Source: Ceratodon purpureus (lineage: Eukaryota; Streptophyta; Bryopsida; Pseudoditrichales; Ditrichaceae). Taken from it: 64,000 nucleotides of DNA. Every line of letters starts with the position of its first letter. Position 1 is the first letter of the stretch. The stretch covers positions 10,274,772-10,338,771 of the forward strand of contig CM026428.1 of assembly GCA_014871385.1 (NCBI GenBank), read 5' to 3'. This document shows, in pieces, positions 57,402 to 64,000 of this stretch. The notes beneath the pieces are model-generated. The model was not told where the DNA came from and made no database searches. It saw only the letters and a program-made list of their open reading frames with translations. The position numbers and the translations under genes are program-made.

Positions 57402-59450
57402 TCAACTCAGGATGCACTGACTCACGCCTACAGCCAGATGTTGGTCCAAATCATTCACCAGTGATTGCTGTTGCTTAGCCACGCTTAGATCTCCTTGCTC
57501 ATTCGTGATATCCACAATTGGAAGACAGCTTTTAAATTGAAACTGCACAGTTGAGGAGGAAATGCCGTGGCAGCCGTGCACGTTAAAACAGGAAAGAGTC
57601 ACACAGCTCATCTCACCTACAACTCATCAGAAATTAGAAGCTGGATATTATGTTGGAGTTAATGAAAAATAAAATAAATATAAACAGAGAGATGCTGTGA
57701 ATCACTTTACCAGTGTTCTTTCCAGTGTAGCTTCGATGAGTTCGGAAAGAACCTGTTGCACCGATTTCTCCAACTTAGTAAACTCTTTGTCGATCCTGTC
57801 ATCCACAAGTGGACATTTTAGCTATGAATACTGGTTTGTCTTCACACTTTTTCACGTTTAAAATGATGTTAGGGAACTAGAAACAACTTCTTAATGTGTC
57901 AAGTTCAAAGGACATGACAATACATGGAATATTCCTAGAGGGAAGGTAGAGAGCGGACATGTCCATATCGCCCGGCAGATATAACCCTTTGCTGGTCTCC
58001 ATGTGCTCATTGCTGAAGGTGTTGCTCTGCCATTGAACCCCTAAAATTCCACAAAACCCAAAGTAGGTTGCAGGGAACTTCCGCAAGCTACCACAGTTAG
58101 GATTTTTAATATTTCTTGACAAGATTTTTTAGTGAATATGATAAATCATAATCTTCATGGGGTTGAAATTTCAACATTTAAAAAAATTAAAATTACAAAA
58201 AGGATTTTTTTGAAATTTTCAGCATTTTAGAAGTGAAAATTGGCAAAAACGAGCTTGGAATTTTAGGGGTTAAGTAATAAGTAGCATTTCAACTTCTTCT
58301 GTTCTCCCAGGATTTCATTGATGTTGTTCATCTGTACGCAGACAAATATTGGTGAGCTCTACTTCCATCATTACGAAGGTCCAAGAACTCGTTCCAGAAA
58401 GTGCAGGAAAAACAAACCTCGCAATACTTAACATCTGCAAACAGTTTGATTTTTCAGCCTTTCTCTGGATGAGTTTGATAATCCGTAGGGACTCTTAGTT
58501 GGTTGAATAACTTATGAACCGAGGGTTAAGCTGTGGCTAGGACGTCAATGGATTATTGTTGCAGAATTATCGAGCATGTTGGTGAACATTCAGTATGCAA
58601 TCAGTCTGGAGTCTAAATGTCATTCACTAAGCATACGCTAGCGGGAATAAAATCCAAAATTCTAGAAACAAGTATCAGGATTTGCCATTACCGGCTGGAG
58701 TATAGCGGGGACCTCCGCCTCTCGACCCCACGGAGTGGGGGTCGGGGGCACGAGGAGCCAGCATCGGGCAAGGGGCAGCTCTCGCCGGGCAGCCATAACT
58801 CTCAAAATCTTTTTTTTTTTGAAATTAATTAACTTTTTTGAGAATGGTCGTATAAAATTATATGAATAACATTAGGTTTTTTAAACTCATAACGTTGCCT
58901 GTTATGTTTTCATGTTCACTCAAAACAATGATTGCGGTGCAACTAGGATTGATCTCATTGAATTTTGGTTTTTATGGCCTCTACATTTTCCCAATTAACT
59001 TTAAAAAATTTAGTTTTTATTTTTAATTTCAAATTCAGTGGGGCTGCTTGTCCACTGGGCACCGGGTCCCCCTGCCCCGACCCTCTGTCTCTCCGGGGAT
59101 ATGTGTCCCGCCATTACCTGAATGTACACAGCTCTTGAGCACCCAAATGTAGATACATTGTTGGGACTTTCCATGAAATTTAGCAATATCTTTGTGTAAT
59201 TCCTGGTAACATAGCTTTTCAAGTGTATCTACATAATCCTGCATGAATTGACAGACAGCATCCACCAATTTGGTGATGTACTCATTCTTCAGGGAAAAAG
59301 ATGATAGCCGCAATGCTACCTCTTCCACCACTTGGCCGATCATGACGTAAAAATCTGCTTCCAACACAGCAAGAAAATTGGCCCTCTTTTCGTGGCAATA
59401 CAAGCCAGACTGTATGATTTGTGGAGATAGAATCCCAAGGTGAAGAAATC
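57402..59450 (-). CDS. Unresolved multi-exon gene candidate
   Basis: Four minus-strand segments look exonic. About 59,447-59118 contains IGQVVEEVALRLSSFSLKNE and continues helical, ending at CAG/GTAATG. 58035-57888 reads NEHMETSKGLYLPGDMDMSA. 57795-57711 encodes an amphipathic helix (EKSVQQVLSELIEATLER) between AG and GT borders. 57616-57402 reads GISSSTVQFQFKSCLPIVDI to a stop. The phases of the last junctions do not agree, and I recognise no family. Two miniature elements lie in the presumed first intron. It could be a real helical protein gene or a decaying one. Confidence 0.25.
58037..58269. mobile_element. TTAA-type miniature element, about 235 bp
   Basis: AACCCCTAAAATTCCA at 58036-58051 faces its perfect inverse TGGAATTTTAGGGGTT, with TTAA at the right end (58270-58273) and TTGA at the left. 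Between them is AT-rich non-coding DNA. The ends resemble those at 31453 and 50912, so it belongs to the same broad TTAA/CCCC family. Confidence 0.65.
58693..59109. mobile_element. Miniature element with 9-bp target duplication, 417 bp
   Basis: GCCATTACC is directly repeated at 58684-58692 and 59110-59118. The ends are G-rich and roughly inverted (GGCTGGAGTATAGCGGGG against GGGACACATATCCCCGG), followed by GC-rich blocks containing GGGTCGGGG on both sides. The middle is AT-rich. Nine-base duplications are typical of Mutator-like elements. On the minus strand the duplicated sequence includes the GTAATGG splice-donor sequence of the neighbouring exon candidate. Confidence 0.7.
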
Positions 59451-59680
59451 ATTTTATCATATCAAGAAAATCTTGAGTTTGCAAACGTAACGACAACGGA
59501 GGAAGAGGCAAGGGGCTGAGTAGAGAGCGGCTCCCAAGTTTCTTTGTCAACTGAAGAGCCCACCCAGCTGCACATGCTCATAAACACGACAATGAAATTA
59601 CACATAACAATACAGTTTTAGGCCGCCAAACTTGAGTCCTCGGTGAATGTTCTCAAACGTACCCTAATTAATCCTGCAAT

Positions 59681-61730
59681 TCAGTGCATATTTGGACTAG
59701 CATCGAAACTCTCAGAATTGGTCAAGATAGAGGATGAGACTGCGGTACTCACAGATGTCGCTAAAGTATGGTCTTTGTTCTGAGCAACAGCATGATCAGA
59801 AGCCCCGGTTGCAGTATAGGACGGAACCTTGACATCCGTATCATTGTCGGTGTAGAAGGGAGCCTCGGTATGCCTGGAATCACTCTGGCCTACGGGACTC
59901 TTGCTACGAGAATCGTCTGCACCTGAAGTACAGAATGGAGCCTCCTCGTTCTCAACACCAGCAGAATCAGAAATCAAGTTATAGGACAATTCCTCGTGTT
60001 CAGTGGCAGCAGATGAAGGGACCGCAGCATCTTGATCGAGCAGGCTCATGCTATCAATGGCAATGGTGAGATCCGAGGAATAGAAGGGAATTGTGCCAAT
60101 AGTACTATGGCCATTCTCGAAGTTGCTCTGAAAAGCTGGAGATGAGGAAGACATCAACATCGGAGCCTCAGGTGTGGAATCAATGGAACTTGTATAAATA
60201 AGAGGTTCATTGTTAACAAACCCCTTATCATCAGTCGATGTTGGTGATGAAGAATACGTGTGGTACGGCGACACCGGAGCCTCATGCGTGGAATCAATAG
60301 GGCTTGTAGTGCGTACTATACCCTGTTGATCGTCCGTCGATATTGGCCATGCAGAATACCCCAACACCGGAGCCACAGGCATGGAATCATTGTCCGTCCA
60401 TGCAGAATACCCCCACACCGGAACCACGGGCATGGAATCATCGTCCGACCATGCAGAATACCCCCACACCGGAGCTTCAGGCGTGGAACCAATGGAACTT
60501 CTAGTGCGTACAATACTCTGCTCGTCCGTTGATGTTGGTAATGGCCGAATATACGCCGACAGAGCCGAGCCAAGATCTATTAACCGACCTGTGGACTTTG
60601 TGATCGATGATGGCCGGAGAACAACACCTTCGAGGCAAACCCCACACTTCCAGAGTAACACACCCTGAGTTGGAACCACCATTGAAAACTGGAGCGACGT
60701 CGGCTTCTCCTCATCTAATACTGTGATATCGCCCGCGTCATACTCAAACAAGTAGTCCTCAACCAACCGAACTGGAGTAGGGTAACTCAGCTCCCACTGC
60801 CGGTCCGAAACGTTTCGCAAATTGCTCAAGTAACGATGACTGACTGTTGTTTGAGTCCCATCTGTGTTTGCCAGTGTGAACTCTACTGGCCTTCCTAGGT
60901 CCAAACCTCGGAGGTTGGACTCTGCGTCGTATTTAAGACGCCATGACAACGTGTAGACCCCCGCGGGAAGCTTACGTATGAGCCATCCACTTACGCACGC
61001 TACCTTCGTCCACCTGCATGACAGTATTCACTAGTTCCTGTAACTTTCAAGAGTTGAATACTTTTAAGTTTGACAAATGCAAGGTACAGAAAACCTCTTA
61101 CAAAGCTGATACGTACTAGAGCATATCTAACAAGGTCCTGGTAGTTCAATATTCAGCGGTTTTAACGATCAGATCGAGGCTGATAGTGAGTGGTGGCTTC
61201 TCGAGATTCGTCACTACTTACTCAGAAGTAAGCGTGCAAACACACTTTGACAGTGAGTTAGAACGTACTTAAAGCTGGTCCAGCTCTATACACCGTCGGT
61301 GACTCGGTGAACATCTGATTTAACCCTTCCAGGACCAAGAATTCATGGTTCAAAAATGACGAAATTTTATATCACCAGAATTGGTAAAGGACATTGCATG
61401 TGTTGACCAAAAAGATGATTAAATTTGAACGATAGAAACTTCACGTGGAACCCACTCAAAACTGCTAAAAAAACATGAAGCCATATTGATTGGTCATCAA
61501 AGGGTTAATTGACCGCACTTAAGGCGAGTGATGAGTGTTCAAACAGAATGTACGATGTTCTTGATTAGGAGTTGTATAAACTTTTACAGAGACAGGACAT
61601 AAACATACCTCTCACCTGGTCGAGCAGACGGGTTCCCGTAACTATCATTATCACCGTAGTCCATTCGAAGGGCCCCGGCTGGTCCCACACTGTTGCATAC
61701 TCTCGCAGTGTCTTGATCGAACCAACACGC
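59681..61730 (-). CDS. Phloem-protein-2-like protein with Ser/Thr-rich repeat tail
   Basis: Two exons are visible: 61730-61609 and 61013-59681. The first begins at an acceptor, so an N-terminal exon is missing from my model. The junction PGER/WTKV is phase 2 with GTATGT and TGCAG borders. The N-terminal part (ACWFDQDTARVCNSVGPAGA, WLIRKLPAGVYTLSWRLKYD, PVEFTLANTDGTQTT, ending LLWKCGVCLEGVVLRPSS) reads as a PP2 domain, a plant lectin-like beta fold. After it come ~280 disordered residues with three copies of a 17-residue unit (PVWGYSAW-D-DSMPV; about 60,340-60,475). PP2-family proteins often bind glycans and respond to stress; the role here is unknown. Confidence 0.55.
61324..61504. mobile_element. 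TTAA-type miniature element in the PP2-like gene intron, about 180 bp
   Basis: TTAA then CCCTTCCAGGACCA at 61320 faces an inverted CCCTTTGATGACCA ending in TTAA at 61505-61508. Both lie inside the intron 61608-61014. There is no coding content. Confidence 0.55.
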
Positions 61731-61895
61731 CTGCAACAAGGTTAAACGCTCATTTTAATCCAACCTCACATGAACATGTAAGAGACGTAAAAGAAGGCTT
61801 TGTGCAATTGTTACTGATAAATATTCAATGCACATTTTAATTCAAGGAAACGCTAAGAGGTTAGAATCTTTTCAGTTCTATCTCTGAGGGTCAAA

Positions 61896-62340
61896 TTACA
61901 GTAGATATGATTCCGAATGATAAAGGAGTAAGTTGGAGAAATCGCTAAAGTATGGTCCTAATTTTGAGCACCGGCCAGCATCAGAATCCTGGGTTGCAGT
62001 ATAGAACGGAACCTTAACACCCGCAACAGTTTCGTTGTAGAAGAGAGGTTCGGCATGCCAGCTGGAATAACTCTGGCCGTTGGGACCCGTGCTATGAGAA
62101 TCGTCTGGAACTGAAGTATAGAATGGAGCCTCCTTGTTCTGAGCACCACCATCAGAAGCCTGGATTGCAGTATCGACATCCGCAGTATCGGTGGGATCCG
62201 ACGAATAAAAGGGACTTGAGCCAACAGTATTTTGGCCATTCTCAAAGTTGCTCAAAGCTGGAGATGAGGAATACATCAATATCGGAGCCTCAGGCGTGAA
62301 ATCAATGGAACTTGTATAAGTGGGAGCTAGCCAAGAATTT
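61896..62340 (-). pseudogene. Truncated copy of the PP2-like gene's 3' part
   Basis: The minus-strand frame reads YTSSIDFTPEAPILMYSSS and then FENGQNTVGSSPFYSSD, EAPFYTSVPDDSHS and VPFYTAT. These parallel the disordered tail of the PP2-like gene block by block. No PP2 domain precedes it. It lies just upstream of the gene, so it is probably a remnant of a tandem duplication, and it may still be spliced into neighbouring transcripts. Confidence 0.6.
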
Positions 62341-62390
62341 CTCACTGTCGGCAGAGCTAGATACGTTGGTGCCATGTAGGCCACTTTCAA

Positions 62391-64000
62391 AAGGAGGTGG
62401 AAGACTCACCCTGCCAATCGCCATTCTCAGTTGGGGCTTCGGAGTTAGACAAAGCTGGAGCCTGGTCGTCGCCGGTGATAGTGTCGATGTCGACACCAGA
62501 GCATGAAAGGACCGAAGTACCCATCAAAATGTGATGAGACTGCCAGAGGATGCTGACATTCACCTCTCACCCCAAAATACGGAACGACGAATACTCTTAT
62601 CAAATGGCTACTTGTAGTCCTACTTCAGTAACGAAACATCAGCTGCTCGAGATGCACAAGAACAACACAGAACAATATGAAGCTCCACAATTCAGGTTTC
62701 AATCAAAGTTTGAAAGCAATCGAATTTGACAGCAAGGGCTTTTCGTCCAGACGCTTACGTTAAGCACTGATGTGCAGGTCGATCCACAGCCCCAGTGTCA
62801 GAAGTCAGTCGTGAGTGGATATACCCACATAAGCACATGGATTGTGCGCCAAGGAGCAGAAGTAGGGGCTGCAACCAAGGTACAGTAAGGCCATCGTGGG
62901 AGATGCCAAGCCCGAGCGCGCACATCATATGGTAGACCTGCAGGGAAATAGCCTACCGTGTACGTAACATAATCAAAGATGCTTCAAGCGTCAAAGGACG
63001 TCCCTGAAGAGCGGGGTGAAGATGCTCGAACACTGTACAATGATCATGTCTAAAAAGAACAAAAATACAACTTCGAGGGACAAATAATATCCCTCATTCT
63101 GTGTACGCACCTGTTGTATTTGGTCAAATAAAGAAAAAACAAATTCTTTACACACCCACTGACAAAGCAGCATAGAGCTTTCCCCTGCCGGATACCAGGT
63201 ATAGCACAAGTAAGACTTCCAAATCGGAGCCTGAAGGAATCATCTACATTGCATTCGCTTCCGTAGGAGCTCTGTACAGTTCCTTTCTTTTTGAACCAAT
63301 CCATGTATTCTCAGTGGACCAGAACAGGGGAACCTGCTCGGCGGGGGAAAGCTCTATACAGCTTCTTCAATAGTGGTCAAAACAATGTGCACAACAAGTG
63401 TTTCTTTAGAGATGTTCTATTTCAGATTCATTATCGGCAAATACAGCTTTTACAATACTGTAAATTGGAGAGCTTTGCTGCAGTATCAAATTTGTGGAGC
63501 GATAAGCGTGCTGTGGGTCCGATCCTAGTAGCGAGTCGGACCGAAGCACAACTCTTCTTGCATATCTTGAGTTGTAATCTGTCCTGCCTTTCTGGGGTTA
63601 GATTATTTTTTTGTTTAAAGAAAAACTCAGAAACAGCGAATGTGCTTGCCCAACTTGCGTAGCCGTGGTGGCCGACAGCTATCATTGCAAACTCGCAGAC
63701 GCGTCGCGAGAGTGCCACCACCTTTCGAAGTTTGTAAATTGTAAGCTTACGATCTACTGAATTTTTACATGTATGTACCTAGATGCTGCAAGTACCAGAT
63801 TACCACATAATTTTGCGTGCGTCCTCAACGGCCACACCTCTGTCGAGGTAAGTGTTTCAACGAAGTTCATGTCGATAGCAACTCATGTTTCAAGCAATCG
63901 GTTGTGAGCTGACTTGTATGCACAAGCTTGGAAGGGCAGTGCATCTTACATCATTCTGTGTTGTTAGTGTGCAGTATGGAGCAGGCTCCGGGGTTCTGAG
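62391..64000. other. Unassigned right end of the window
   Basis: Short open frames on both strands show no recognisable domain. The upstream exon of the PP2-like gene may lie here. A frame of 123 codons at 63,291-63,662 has no domain character. Confidence 0.35.

Overview
The window is eukaryotic and almost certainly comes from a non-seed land plant such as a moss, liverwort, lycophyte or fern. Genes are intron-rich with GT-AG junctions. There are plant-type F-box/kelch and phloem-protein-2-like genes and LRR relics of plant resistance genes. A gene for a dynein-regulatory-complex subunit (DRC8/EFCAB2-like) is expected only in lineages with flagellated sperm. I could not fix the genus. Gene density is low and most of the window is mobile DNA.

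Layout. 1-11.7 kb: LRR relic, one intact F-box/kelch gene, one broken F-box copy with a nearly identical 5' part, and unassigned DNA. 11,687-31,347: a candidate giant DNA transposon of 19.66 kb. It has inverted termini starting GGGGGGAAGCATCCTAGG and a 4-bp ATGC direct repeat outside both ends. Inside are a multi-exon DDE-like transposase, a small upstream reading frame with two PCNA-binding (PIP) boxes, a coiled-coil protein gene, a convergent dual-RING coiled-coil gene related to it, a 2.5-kb array of ~120-bp repeats, and LRR scraps. ~32-50 kb: a very large LINE-type retrotransposon that combines an apurinic-type endonuclease, a 2A-like self-separating peptide, reverse transcriptase, RNase H and a C-terminal restriction-like endonuclease. 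It is split by a 4,367-bp hAT transposon with a perfect 8-bp target duplication. 51-55 kb: a pogo/Tigger-type relic, and a CACTA-type miniature element inside another repeat. 55.3-56.8 kb: a complete five-exon DRC8-like gene. 57-64 kb: an unresolved gene candidate, several miniature elements, a PP2-like gene and a truncated copy of its 3' part.

How the parts relate. The host genes look unrelated to each other. The interesting unit is the 19.66-kb element: three multi-exon genes in both orientations lie between the inverted termini, and their introns share a GTTCCTAG-like sequence habit that also appears in the termini. This suggests one co-evolving mobile unit. The upstream small protein carries PIP boxes with the TD signature of replication-coupled degrons, which hints at coupling to host replication. 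The RING gene hints at an element-encoded ubiquitin ligase. All functional links are inferred from sequence motifs read by eye; no database search was possible.
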